Translations under genes and position numbers: made by a program
The notes under the pieces: generated by a model
What the model was told of the DNA's origin: nothing
Seen by the model: the letters and a program-made list of their open reading frames with translations, nothing else
Databases searched by the model: none
Origin: Labrenzia sp. R4_2
Lineage (GTDB): Bacteria > Pseudomonadota > Alphaproteobacteria > Rhizobiales > Stappiaceae
Length of the DNA: 64,000 nucleotides
Reading direction: 5' to 3'
Assembly: GCF_017743865.1 (NCBI RefSeq)
Contig: NZ_JAGHRJ010000004.1
Location: 124,001 to 188,000 of the forward strand
Part shown: positions 32,411-41,792 of the stretch, one piece after another
Layout: every line of letters starts with the position of its first letter
How positions within the stretch are numbered: position 1 is the stretch's first letter

Positions 32411-33271
32411 ATGCGGATGGCGATTGATCTAGCTTATATCTTCCAGATGTTCAGGGCGAAAATCGCAATCACCTGGACAATTGTATTTGCCGAAAACTGC
32501 CTAATTGCCCTGATCCCGTTGTTGATCGGCCTTTCGATTGACGGCTTGCTTGCAGGCCGGGTTTCCGAACTCGGTTGGATGATGGCCGTATTGTGCGGCC
32601 TTTGTTTCCTGGCTGTTGGACGCCGGATTTACGACACCCGTGCCTACGGCACAATACGGCTGCATCTTGGAGACGAACTCCATCGGCGATGCTCCTCGCT
32701 GCATGTTTCGAGACGAAATGCCCGGATCGACATGTCCCGCGAACTGGTCGACTTTTTGGAGCATGAAGCCCCACAACTGATCGCAGCGCTCATACAACTG
32801 GGCGTAAGCCTGACCATTTTGACCTATTTCGATATGTCGCTCGGCCTCTCATCGCTGTTGGTGCTGACCGGGATGCTTCTGGTTTACGCCTGCTTTCACA
32901 GACGCTTTTACAACGTCAACCGGCAACTCAACGAGCAGCGCGAACAGCAAGTGGATGTCCTCACACGGGGCGAGCGGCTCGGCATCTTCCGTCACCTGCG
33001 CGCCCTGCGTCGGCATGAAGTCGCAATTTCGGATACCGAGGCTTTTGTTTATGGCGGCATTTTCCTGTTTCAGGTCGGTTTCATCGTTTTCAATCTCTAC
33101 CAGGCAGCAGGGCTGGCCGGCATTACCGCAGGACGCATCTTTTCAATCGCAAGCTACTCCTGGGAATTTGTGGAAGCGGCCCTCACCCTTCCAATCGCTC
33201 TGCAAAGCTGGTCCCGATTGAGCGAAATCACGCGCAGGATCAACTCAAACGGAGACCTTTCCCTTGGCTGA
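32411..33271 (+). CDS. ABC-type six-transmembrane domain protein without ATPase domain
   Basis: About 286 residues made only of an ABC exporter membrane domain: paired hydrophobic segments (CLIALIPLLIGLSIDGLLAG; MMAVLCGLCFLAVG; LIAALIQLGVSLTILTYF; LVLTGMLLVYACF; GIFLFQVGFIVFNLYQ) linked by long charged cytoplasmic helices. No Walker motifs follow, while typical exporters of this fold carry a C-terminal ATPase. It precedes the RND adaptor gene by 118 bp and is divergent from the TetR regulator. It could pair with a separate ATPase or act as a non-transporter. Start among ATGs 32411/32417 and a TTG at 32393 is uncertain. Confidence 0.72.
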   Translation: MRMAIDLAYIFQMFRAKIAITWTIVFAENCLIALIPLLIGLSIDGLLAGRVSELGWMMAVLCGLCFLAVGRRIYDTRAYGTIRLHLGDELHRRCSSLHVSRRNARIDMSRELVDFLEHEAPQLIAALIQLGVSLTILTYFDMSLGLSSLLVLTGMLLVYACFHRRFYNVNRQLNEQREQQVDVLTRGERLGIFRHLRALRRHEVAISDTEAFVYGGIFLFQVGFIVFNLYQAAGLAGITAGRIFSIASYSWEFVEAALTLPIALQSWSRLSEITRRINSNGDLSLG

Positions 33272-33388
33272 GTTCCCGTTTCAATCCCCACCAGGCATTG
33301 GCACCTGCGAGGAGGCCGGGCGTTGCCAAGCTATCAAAATGCCAACGCAGCCGATCGGAAAAACTGCGTCAAAAAAGGCCGGCAAATC

Positions 33389-34522
33389 ATGAGAAAAGGC
33401 GTCTGGATTGCGCTTGCCTTCATGGCGCTACTTGCCGTGGCCGGGGTGTTAAGCGAGCTGGAAGACACAGCTGATGTCAAATTGACATCAGCCCCGCAAC
33501 CACTTCCTCCAGTGACGGTAGTGAATGCTGAAATTGGCACTCATACCGGGGCGGTTACGGTGTTCGCAGAGGTTGCTCCGCGCTGGCAAGTCGATCTGCG
33601 ATCCCGCATATCAGGTGTTGTCAGCAATCAAACGCCCCCCGCTCTCGCCGGATCCCGGGTATCGAAGGGGGACGTCCTCCTGCAATTGGAAGATGCCCCT
33701 TACGTGGCCAACGTAGCGGACGCACGATCGGCTTACGAAAGCTCGAAGCTTGATCTTCGAAAGGCACAGAACAAGCACCGCATCGCCATCAAGGACTGGA
33801 CGGCTGCCAAACCCGGAGAAACACCCCCGGAAATGGCCGTTCACCTTCCGCAAGTTCACGTTGCCGAACGCGCATTGAAAGCAACAGAAGCGCGCGTCGC
33901 GGCATCCGAATATGACCTGCGCTCCACAACACTGCGGGCCCCCTTTGACGGCATCGTGACCCGGCGCAACGTCAGCCCTGGCGCAACGGTCAATGAAGGG
34001 GATGTGCTCTTTCAGATCCTAGATGACAGCCTGCTGGATACTCAAGCATCAGTGAGCCCGCAGGAATGGGCGCTGTTGTCCAAGGACTGGTCTGACCTGA
34101 CCGTGGGCGTGTTTGATGAGCGTGGCGTAAAAATAGGCGCTGCAGGAGTTCGAGAAAGCGGCGGCTTCCTGGATCCGCGGTCGCGGAAACACCAGCTCTT
34201 TCTGGAAGTAAAGCCTTTGGATGAAGGGCGCATTCTACCTGGAGCTTTTGTGGAGCTGCACCTGCCCGTCCGCCCTATCGGAAACACTCTGCGGATTCCC
34301 GAAAGCGCTCTCACCCAGAATGGTTTCGTTTGGCATGTTGATCGCGGCAATCGGCTGCAACGCTTCGCGGCACAGCCTCTTTTCCGCGACATAGGAGACA
34401 TAGTGGTCGCCGCTCCGGAAGAGCTCGCGCAAGAAACTGGCCTCCGGATCGTTGCGTTTCCGATGAGCGCGTTTTTGCCCGGACGAAAGGTGGCACCGAT
34501 GGATCTGGAGCAAGGCAAATGA
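33389..34522 (+). CDS. RND efflux periplasmic adaptor (HlyD/MFP family)
   Basis: A 377-residue adaptor with one N-terminal membrane helix (GVWIALAFMALLAVAGVL), a lipoyl half-motif (VAEVAPRWQVDLRSRISGVV), a short coiled-coil hairpin and the second lipoyl half (LRAPFDGIVTRRNVSPGATVNEGDVLFQI). It connects an inner-membrane pump with an outer-membrane channel. The ATG at 33389 follows AAGG and begins the membrane helix; a longer frame exists. Its stop overlaps the pump gene by 4 bp. No outer-membrane factor gene is present in the block. Confidence 0.88.
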   Translation: MRKGVWIALAFMALLAVAGVLSELEDTADVKLTSAPQPLPPVTVVNAEIGTHTGAVTVFAEVAPRWQVDLRSRISGVVSNQTPPALAGSRVSKGDVLLQLEDAPYVANVADARSAYESSKLDLRKAQNKHRIAIKDWTAAKPGETPPEMAVHLPQVHVAERALKATEARVAASEYDLRSTTLRAPFDGIVTRRNVSPGATVNEGDVLFQILDDSLLDTQASVSPQEWALLSKDWSDLTVGVFDERGVKIGAAGVRESGGFLDPRSRKHQLFLEVKPLDEGRILPGAFVELHLPVRPIGNTLRIPESALTQNGFVWHVDRGNRLQRFAAQPLFRDIGDIVVAAPEELAQETGLRIVAFPMSAFLPGRKVAPMDLEQGK

Positions 34523-37500
34523 CTTGGCTCACAAACTGGTTCATTCGTAACCCTGTCGCCGCCAATCTTTTGATGGTCCTCATCCTCGTCGCCGGCATCA
34601 CATCTGTCTTCACCGTGCGGATTGAAGGGTTCCCTAAGATCCCGGCCGACACGGTTACAGTGGCAACATCCTTGCCAAATGCGCACACCGCCCAGGTGGA
34701 TGAGCAGATCACGCGCAAGATTGAGAAAGCTGTCGAGGGTCTGGAGGGGGTGAAATCGATCAGATCCCAATCTCAGCCTGGCCTCTCAGTGATATCGATC
34801 CAGAAAACCGACGGCACAAAGCTTACCAAGCTTCTCGATGACGTTCGGTTGAAAGTCGATGGCATCTACGACTTGCCAAAGGACGCCCGGCGCCCCGTGA
34901 TCGAAACGAACGACTTCGACCTTCCCGCGCTCTACATCCAGATCTACGGAGCCATTGACCTTAAATCCCTCCAAAAGATTGCCCGCGACCTGCGCGCTGA
35001 TCTCTTGGCAAGCCCAGAAATTACCAGGGTCAATGATTGGGGGCTGCGGACGCAGGAAGTTTCGATCGAATTCACGCCGGGCACGCTGCAAAGTCATGAT
35101 TTGACGATTTCAGACGTCATGGAACGCATTCAACAATCGTCTCTTTTCTTCCAAGGCGGAACGCTGAGAACAGAGGGCGGTGACATCACCCTGCGCGCAG
35201 ACAGTCAGGCTTATTCTGTTCGCGACTTCGAAAAGATCCCCGTTGCGACATGGCCAGATGGAACAACCACATCGCTCGGTGAGCTCGCGACTATTACAGA
35301 CGGTTTCGACGAAACTCCGATCGAGACACGTTTCAACCAGAGACCCTCTGTCGGGATGGAGGTTCTGATTGGGCGCAAGGACAATCTTTTGCGGGTTTCG
35401 GATGCTGCAGAGGCCATTGTCGCCAAAACGCAGGAAAGCTTGCCAGAAAGTGTCCAGATTGCGATTTGGGGCAACTCACGCGACTACATATCTGACCGAC
35501 TTCAACTGTTATCCAGCAGCGCTGTCCAGGGATTGATCCTAGTAGCGTTGATGCTCGCGCTGTTCCTGAACGTGCGGCTTGCCTTCTGGGTCGCAATGGG
35601 CATTCCGATTTCTTTGGCTGGAGCCTTTGCGGTCTCTACAAGCGGGTGGGTCGACTATTCCCTCAATGACATCACGACTTTCGGCTTTATCATCGTGCTC
35701 GGTATCTTGGTCGACGACGCTGTGGTTGTTGGCGAAAGTGTGCACGAGCAGCGGAATAAATTCGCCGATCCGATCAAGGGTACGGCAGTTGGCGTGGAAA
35801 AAGTGTCCGTTGCAACAGTCTTCGGTGTGCTGACCACAGTTGCCGCGTTCTTTCCGCTCCTTCTAATCACGAGCCCCCTGGGCAAGGTGCTTGCAGGATT
35901 TGCAGGCGTTGTCATTCTGGCACTACTGTTTTCCCTTGTTGAAAGCAAGCTCATCCTGCCGGCGCACCTGGCCCACATCAAACCACTCTCCGATCATAGG
36001 AGAGGATGGATGCCCCGCAGCTGGGGCTGGCTTCAAAAAGGTTCCAGGTCCGGATTGCTGGGCTTCCGTGATCGTATCTACGCGCCAATCCTGAGATGGG
36101 CACTGGTAAATCGTTACGCTGTTTTGATCACATTTGTTGCCGCGGCAACCTTGGTTTTTGGACTCATGGCGAAAGGTCAGATCAAGTCTGTTTTCTTCCC
36201 GAACGTGCCGGGCCAAGTGATCTCGGTGTCCCTTGAAATGGATCAGAGAGCACCGGCTGCACTCACCCGGAAAAACGTTGGGATCCTTGAAGAAGCTGCT
36301 GTGGCGCTCAACCAGGATCCGAAGCTGTTCACGGCCAATGGCAGTGGAGTCGTCGCGCATGTGTTTGCATTTGTCACCAGCGCAACAACGGCTGAGCTCT
36401 ATATGGAAGTGATACCGTCTGCCGACCGCCCTCACCGGAGCACCAGCGACATCCTGGAAGCATGGAAGTCCCGGATCGGCCCTTTGGAAGGCGTCTCGGA
36501 AATCACCTTTTCTGCATTTGAAGACTTTGGTGGCGGTTTCCAGATCCGTCTCATGTCAAAGGATCAGCAGGTACTGCAAGCCGCAAGTCTGGAGGTCCGT
36601 GACCGGCTTGACCGTATCAGCGGAGTTTCCAACACCCGGGACAGTCTGCTCACCGGCCAGCCGGAGCTGCGGTTACGCCTGAGGCCAGAGGCAAAGTCGC
36701 TGGGTTTTACGTCCGAGAGCCTCGCGCGTCAGATCGGGTATGCTTTCGGCGGTGGAGAAGCTCAGCGGATCCAAAGGGGTGATGCCGAAGTCCGTGTGGT
36801 CGTCCGCAACGCATTGACCGCTCGGGATCGCATTGAAGACCTGATGGAGATGCAGCTCAAAAGCACCAAAGGCCAGTGGATCCCTCTCTCGACTGTCGCT
36901 GAGATCACGCCCAGCTATGTTCCGGACCAAATCATAAGGCGCAACGGCTCCTTGATCACGACCGTCATGGCGGACATCAACCGGAACATAGCGGCGCCTG
37001 AAGAGGTCGCGGAAACCATCTTTGGAGAGTTCTCCCAAGACCTTGAAGCCAAATACCCAGGCCTGAAGATCGATGCGGGCGGGGAGTTGGAGGAAATCGG
37101 CGAGATGCGCGGCGGGCTTTTGCGCGCTTTCCTGATCGCCGGTCTCTTGATTTATATCCTGATGGCAGTGCCACTGAAATCCTACTGGAAACCGCTCATT
37201 ATCATGTCCGTGATTCCGTTTGGTTTCGTTGGTGCGGTAGTAGGGCACGCAGTGATGGATCTGCCCTTTTCATTGCTATCGTTTTTTGGCGTGCTCGCCT
37301 TGATTGGGGTCGTGGTCAACGATTCTCTGGTTATGATGACTTACTACGTGCAGGCTCGTGAGGAAGGTACCGAGCATGAAGATGCTGTCTTCAACTGCGG
37401 CGTTGCCCGCTTTCAAGCCATCTTCCTGACGACAGCAACCACAGTCGTTGGCCTCGTTCCCCTCATGAGCGAGACGTCCGAACAGGCGCGCTACTTGATA

Positions 37501-37677
37501 CCAGCTGCCGTCTCACTCGCTTACGGAGAAGTCTTCGCGACACTCATCACCCTCATCCTCATCCCGGTTTTGCTGTCCATTGGCAATGACATCCGCAAGC
37601 TATTGAGTCCGGCCGACGGCTTCAGACGAAAACGCAGCCTCACGAAAAGCAAGGCAATCACGGCAACAAACTACTGA
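34519..37677 (+). CDS. RND efflux transporter permease (AcrB/HAE family)
   Basis: A 1052-residue inner-membrane pump of normal length. Twelve hydrophobic helices are arranged as 1+5 and 1+5 around two large periplasmic loops. The proton-relay region in TM4 reads TFGFIIVLGILVDDAVVVGE (double Asp), and TM10 has FFGVLALIGVVVNDSLVMM. Expected to export lipophilic compounds by proton antiport together with the coupled adaptor. Likely repressed by the TetR regulator at 31664-32263. Substrate unknown. Confidence 0.93.
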   Translation: MTWLTNWFIRNPVAANLLMVLILVAGITSVFTVRIEGFPKIPADTVTVATSLPNAHTAQVDEQITRKIEKAVEGLEGVKSIRSQSQPGLSVISIQKTDGTKLTKLLDDVRLKVDGIYDLPKDARRPVIETNDFDLPALYIQIYGAIDLKSLQKIARDLRADLLASPEITRVNDWGLRTQEVSIEFTPGTLQSHDLTISDVMERIQQSSLFFQGGTLRTEGGDITLRADSQAYSVRDFEKIPVATWPDGTTTSLGELATITDGFDETPIETRFNQRPSVGMEVLIGRKDNLLRVSDAAEAIVAKTQESLPESVQIAIWGNSRDYISDRLQLLSSSAVQGLILVALMLALFLNVRLAFWVAMGIPISLAGAFAVSTSGWVDYSLNDITTFGFIIVLGILVDDAVVVGESVHEQRNKFADPIKGTAVGVEKVSVATVFGVLTTVAAFFPLLLITSPLGKVLAGFAGVVILALLFSLVESKLILPAHLAHIKPLSDHRRGWMPRSWGWLQKGSRSGLLGFRDRIYAPILRWALVNRYAVLITFVAAATLVFGLMAKGQIKSVFFPNVPGQVISVSLEMDQRAPAALTRKNVGILEEAAVALNQDPKLFTANGSGVVAHVFAFVTSATTAELYMEVIPSADRPHRSTSDILEAWKSRIGPLEGVSEITFSAFEDFGGGFQIRLMSKDQQVLQAASLEVRDRLDRISGVSNTRDSLLTGQPELRLRLRPEAKSLGFTSESLARQIGYAFGGGEAQRIQRGDAEVRVVVRNALTARDRIEDLMEMQLKSTKGQWIPLSTVAEITPSYVPDQIIRRNGSLITTVMADINRNIAAPEEVAETIFGEFSQDLEAKYPGLKIDAGGELEEIGEMRGGLLRAFLIAGLLIYILMAVPLKSYWKPLIIMSVIPFGFVGAVVGHAVMDLPFSLLSFFGVLALIGVVVNDSLVMMTYYVQAREEGTEHEDAVFNCGVARFQAIFLTTATTVVGLVPLMSETSEQARYLIPAAVSLAYGEVFATLITLILIPVLLSIGNDIRKLLSPADGFRRKRSLTKSKAITATNY

Positions 37678-37695
37678 GGGAGCTCAAGAAGTAAC

Positions 37696-37771
37696 CCAAG
37701 AGTGTGTCTCAAGTTGTTCGCACCCAGCCAATTTCACGGCTGATACGCAAGTGGCTGTGACGCACTCTTGG
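37696..37771. other. Large structured element between the RND pump and dppA-like genes
   Basis: CCAAGAGTGTGTC (37696-37708) pairs with GACGCACTCTTGG (37759-37771) at 12 of 13 positions, and the enclosed loop holds a second stem CAGCC-N8-GGCTG. It starts 19 bp after the RND stop in a 346-bp gap. No U run follows, so it could be a terminator variant, an RNA leader or small RNA; the remainder of the gap up to 38023 shows nothing else I can name. Confidence 0.55.
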
Positions 37772-38023
37772 TCGTATCGGCAATGGAAACAGGAAAGACG
37801 CTGCGTCATGTCGGAAAATGCATAATTTGAACCACTTCGTAGATCTACTTAACCCTTGACTCCCACCAGCCATAGGGGTCTGTTACCGCCAGGATGCCGC
37901 AGGGTGGCTGGCGCTTAAAGCCAACTGACCTATGACCTTGCGAGTAAGTCCGTATAGGCAAACTGGGGATCATCATAAGATCACGCCGGGAAACGGCCCC
38001 AGTGACAACCGAAGGGGAAAAAT

Positions 38024-39607
38024 ATGACGAAGACTTTCCTGAAATTGACTGCTGCAAGTGTGGCCCTTTGTGCCGGGCTGAGCGCAGTAAACGCTGAAAC
38101 ACTTCGCTGGGCGCGTGCCGGCGACTCTCTCACACTGGACCCGCATGCTCAGAACGAGGGTCCGACCCACACGCTTGCGCACCAGATGTATGAGCCGCTC
38201 CTGCAGCGCGACATGGAAGCACAGATCATTCCGGCACTTGCAACCAGCTGGGAGCCGACCGAAGATCCGACCGTTTGGGAATTCAAGCTCCGTGAAGGTG
38301 TGAAGTTCCATGGCGGCGAGGACTTCACTGCTGACGACGTTGTCTTCTCCTTTAAGCGCGCCATGATGCCGACATCCGCGATGAAAGAGTTGCTGAACTC
38401 CATCAAGGATGTGCGCAAGGTCGACGATTACACTGTCCATTTCGAGACAAATGGCCCGAACCCGCTTCTACCGAACAACATGACGAACCTGTTCATCATG
38501 GATTCCGGCTGGGCAACAGACAACGGCTGTGAAGCACCGCAAGACATTGCAAATGGCGGCGACAACCCGTGTGTGCGCGCAGTCAACGGAACCGGCGCAT
38601 TTGTTCTGGAGAGCCGCAAGCAGGATTCCGAAACAATCCTGAAGCAGAACCCGAACTACTGGGGCAAAGGCGAGTTCCCGCTGGAAGTTACTGAAATCAT
38701 CTACACACCGATCCAGGAAGGCGCGACCCGCGTGTCCGCTCTTCTGTCTGGTGAAGTTGACCTGATTCAGGACGTCCCGGTACAGGATTTGCCGATCGTT
38801 GAGCGGACCGATGGCCTAAAGCTCAACACTGCAGCTCAAAACCGGACCATCTTCTTCGGTATGAACCAGGGCGCTGACGATCTCGCTAGCGACACGGTAG
38901 ACGGCAAAAACCCGCTCGCCGACAACCGCGTTCGTGAAGCGATGAACATCGCTCTCAACCGTGATGCGATCAAAAAGATCGTTATGCGCGATCAGTCTGC
39001 TCCGACCGGTGTGATCATGCCTCCGTTCGTAAACGGCTGGACCGAAGCACTGGACGCATATCCGGAGTATGATGTTGCGAAAGCAAAGGCATTGATGGAA
39101 GAAGCTGGCTACGGCGACGGTTTCGGCATCACTCTGAACTGCCCGAACGATCGCTATGTCAACGACGAAGGCATCTGTCAGGCTGCCGTTGGCATGCTCG
39201 GCCAGATCGGTGTCAAGGTTAACCTGGACGCAAAGCCGAAGGCACAGCACTTCCCGCTGATCCAGAACAAGGAAACAGACTTCTACATGCTCGGCTGGGG
39301 CGTTCCGACGTTCGACTCTGAGTACATCTTCAACTTCCTGACGCACACCTCAACCGACAAGCTCGGTTCCTGGAATGCGACCGGCTACTCCAACCCGGAG
39401 CTCGATGCGAAAATCAAAAGCCTCGCATCTGAAACAGATCAGGAAGTCCGTAACGCCACGATTGCTGAAATCTGGGATACGGTGAAGTCTGAAAACCTGT
39501 ACCTGCCGATCCACAATCAGGTCCTGAACTGGGGCATGGCTGACAAGATCAACTTCGCTGTACAGCCGGAAGATCAGCCGCACTTTAAGTTCCTGACTTT
39601 TAACTAA
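38024..39607 (+). CDS. Peptide/nickel-type ABC transporter substrate-binding protein (family 5)
   Basis: A 527-residue periplasmic protein. A signal peptide (MTKTFLKLTAASVALCAGLSAVNA) is followed by the SBP_bac_5 fold: GDSLTLDPHAQNEGPTHTLAHQMYEPLL, EFKLREGVKFHGGEDFTADDVVFSFKR and NPNYWGKGEFP. Binds oligopeptides or a similar solute and hands it to the DppBC-type permeases that follow. Strong GGGGAAAA-type ribosome-binding site before the ATG. A terminator-like hairpin after the gene suggests it is made in excess over the membrane components. Confidence 0.92.
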   Translation: MTKTFLKLTAASVALCAGLSAVNAETLRWARAGDSLTLDPHAQNEGPTHTLAHQMYEPLLQRDMEAQIIPALATSWEPTEDPTVWEFKLREGVKFHGGEDFTADDVVFSFKRAMMPTSAMKELLNSIKDVRKVDDYTVHFETNGPNPLLPNNMTNLFIMDSGWATDNGCEAPQDIANGGDNPCVRAVNGTGAFVLESRKQDSETILKQNPNYWGKGEFPLEVTEIIYTPIQEGATRVSALLSGEVDLIQDVPVQDLPIVERTDGLKLNTAAQNRTIFFGMNQGADDLASDTVDGKNPLADNRVREAMNIALNRDAIKKIVMRDQSAPTGVIMPPFVNGWTEALDAYPEYDVAKAKALMEEAGYGDGFGITLNCPNDRYVNDEGICQAAVGMLGQIGVKVNLDAKPKAQHFPLIQNKETDFYMLGWGVPTFDSEYIFNFLTHTSTDKLGSWNATGYSNPELDAKIKSLASETDQEVRNATIAEIWDTVKSENLYLPIHNQVLNWGMADKINFAVQPEDQPHFKFLTFN

Positions 39608-39618
39608 GTCTCGCGCTC

Positions 39619-39667
39619 TCACCACCGTACCGTTTGAAGTTCATCCGGTACGGTGGTGATGTTTTTA
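39619..39667 (+). terminator. Terminator-like hairpin after the binding-protein gene
   Basis: Perfect 13-bp stem TCACCACCGTACC / GGTACGGTGGTGA (39619-39631, 39647-39659) with a 15-nt loop followed by TGTTTTT, 12 bp after the stop. Full or partial termination before the permease genes is expected. Confidence 0.88.
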
Positions 39668-39827
39668 GCTTGTCAGCCAAATGAGTTTTACGGCTTTTCC
39701 CGCCAGCATCACTGTTGAAACAGTGGAAAAACGGTAGACTCTGCGCATCGCGCAAGTATAAGCACGTCCTTATCGGAAGACTTAGCAGACTGTCGCGGAC
39801 GCCACAGTCTCTCGATTGGCTTGAAAA

Positions 39828-40799
39828 ATGCTCGCATTCATCATTCGCCGCCTCGGCCAGGCACTTCTAGTCCTGATGGCCGTCGGTTTTGTTTCATTTG
39901 CCATGTTCAAATTCATGGGCGACCCCGTGGAGAACATGCTCGGTCAGGAAGCGACAGCTGCCGACCGCGCGGAACTTGAGGAGCGGCTCGGACTGAATGA
40001 TCCGATCATCGTCCAATATGTCCGCTACTTCCAACGAGCCATGTCCGGCGATTTCGGCGTCTCCTACCGCGTAGGCTTGCCGGTTGGAGAGGTCATCCTG
40101 GAGCGCCTCCCCGCAACGCTCGAATTGGCCTTCCTATCAGGCGTCATTGCGATATCGCTCGGCTTCGTTTTGGGGGTCTACACCGCCATCCGACGAGATG
40201 GCTATGTCGCCAACTTCATCATGACCGCCTCGCTGATCGGTGTTTCGCTTCCAACCTTCTTGATCGGCGTTTTCCTGATCTGGCTGTTCGCGGTAAATCT
40301 TGGCTGGCTACCTTCCTTCGGGCGCGGGGACACCCGCAGCTTGTTCGGGGTCGATCTGGCTATTCTGACCGTCGATGGGCTGAAGTCCATGATCCTGCCG
40401 GCGATAACGCTTGGTCTTTATCAGATGACCTTGATCATGCGTCTGGTACGCTCAGAAATGCTTGAGGTCTTGAGAACAGACTACATCCGCTTTGCAAGGG
40501 CCCGCGGACTGAGCCAGAAGACTGTCAATTTCGGTCATGCCATGAAGAACACCATGGTTCCGGTCATTACCGTGACCGGTCTTCAGTTCGGTTCGATTGT
40601 AGCCTTTGCGATCATCACGGAAAGCGTGTTCCAGTGGCCAGGTGTTGGCCTTCTCTTCATCAATGCGGTGAACTTTGTCGATATCCCGGTCATGTCAGCG
40701 TATCTGCTGCTCGTTGCCGTCATTTTCGTGACCATCAACCTGATCGTCGACCTGCTCTATTTCACCATCGACCCGCGTCTCAGTGTGGGCAGCAACTGA
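39828..40799 (+). CDS. Peptide-type ABC transporter permease (DppB-like)
   Basis: A 323-residue inner-membrane permease. It begins with the family's MLAFIIRRLGQALLVLMAVG helix, has the ...GDFGVSYRVGLPVGEVILERLPATLELA periplasmic stretch and the cytoplasmic EAA loop YIRFARARGLSQKTVNFGHAMKNTMVP. Forms a heterodimer with the DppC-like protein encoded 14 bp downstream. Confidence 0.92.
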   Translation: MLAFIIRRLGQALLVLMAVGFVSFAMFKFMGDPVENMLGQEATAADRAELEERLGLNDPIIVQYVRYFQRAMSGDFGVSYRVGLPVGEVILERLPATLELAFLSGVIAISLGFVLGVYTAIRRDGYVANFIMTASLIGVSLPTFLIGVFLIWLFAVNLGWLPSFGRGDTRSLFGVDLAILTVDGLKSMILPAITLGLYQMTLIMRLVRSEMLEVLRTDYIRFARARGLSQKTVNFGHAMKNTMVPVITVTGLQFGSIVAFAIITESVFQWPGVGLLFINAVNFVDIPVMSAYLLLVAVIFVTINLIVDLLYFTIDPRLSVGSN

Positions 40800-40813
40800 G
40801 GACAAGAGGCATC

Positions 40814-41788
40814 ATGGAAACCCAATCCCCCAAGGGCGCAAGCGCCCGCCCGGAGTTTACTGAAAAAGTTGCCACATCAACTTGGCAACGTTGGATGGAT
40901 TCCGATATCTGGCATTCCTACAAGTCCAAACCGGTGATCGTCGTTTCGTCACTCGTGTTTGTTACGCTTGTCCTCGGAGCGGTATTTTCGCCGTTTTTGT
41001 CACCCTACACACCGTTTGACCCATCCAGTCTCAATCTGATGAATGGCTTTACAAAGCCCTTCTCAGCGAACGATTTCACCGGTGACTACTTCTTTCTTGG
41101 TACCGATGATCAGGGTCGCGACGTTTTCTCAACCATCCTCTTCGGATTGCGCATTTCCTTGTTTGTAGGCTTGGTCGCGGTCCTCTTCGCGATGACCCTA
41201 GGGGTAATCCTTGGTCTTCTCTCCGGATATGTCGGCGGATGGGTAGACGGCATCATCATGCGTGTTGCCGACATCCAGATGACTTTCCCGTCCATCATGG
41301 TTGCCATGCTGCTTTACGGGATCGGCAAGGGCCTGATCCCGCCGGATCTGCGGGATGAAATGGCCATCTGGGTCTTGATCATCTCCATTGGTCTTTCTGA
41401 ATGGGTACAGTTTGCCCGGACCGTCCGCGGTGCCACCATGGTGGAGCGGCAGAAGGAATATGTTCAGGCAGGTCACCTGATTGGCCTCAAGCGCTGGAGC
41501 ATCATGGTCCGCCACATTCTGCCGAATGTCACAGGACCGATCCTTGTTATTGCGACGATCAGCCTGGCACTGGCCATCATTGCAGAAGCAACTCTGAGCT
41601 TCCTCGGAGTGGGTGCGCCGAAAACACAGCCATCTCTTGGCACGCTGATCAATGTCGGCCGGCAGTACATTCTCTCCGGTGAATGGTGGATCCTGCTGTT
41701 CCCGTCTCTCACCCTTCTGGCTCTTGCGCTTTCCGTGAACCTTTTCGGCGACTGGCTGCGCGATGTGTTGAACCCGAAATTGCGATAA
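40814..41788 (+). CDS. Peptide-type ABC transporter permease (DppC-like)
   Basis: A 324-residue permease. A cytoplasmic leader of about 45 residues precedes the first helix (PVIVVSSLVFVTLVLGAVFSPFLSPY), then FFLGTDDQGRDVFSTILFGLRISLFVG, the DppC hallmark, and the EAA loop YVQAGHLIGLKRWSIMVRHILPN. The ATG at 40814 with AAGAGG upstream is preferred; an open frame runs back into the DppB-like gene. Partner of that permease. Confidence 0.92.
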   Translation: METQSPKGASARPEFTEKVATSTWQRWMDSDIWHSYKSKPVIVVSSLVFVTLVLGAVFSPFLSPYTPFDPSSLNLMNGFTKPFSANDFTGDYFFLGTDDQGRDVFSTILFGLRISLFVGLVAVLFAMTLGVILGLLSGYVGGWVDGIIMRVADIQMTFPSIMVAMLLYGIGKGLIPPDLRDEMAIWVLIISIGLSEWVQFARTVRGATMVERQKEYVQAGHLIGLKRWSIMVRHILPNVTGPILVIATISLALAIIAEATLSFLGVGAPKTQPSLGTLINVGRQYILSGEWWILLFPSLTLLALALSVNLFGDWLRDVLNPKLR

Positions 41789-41792
41789 TCCA

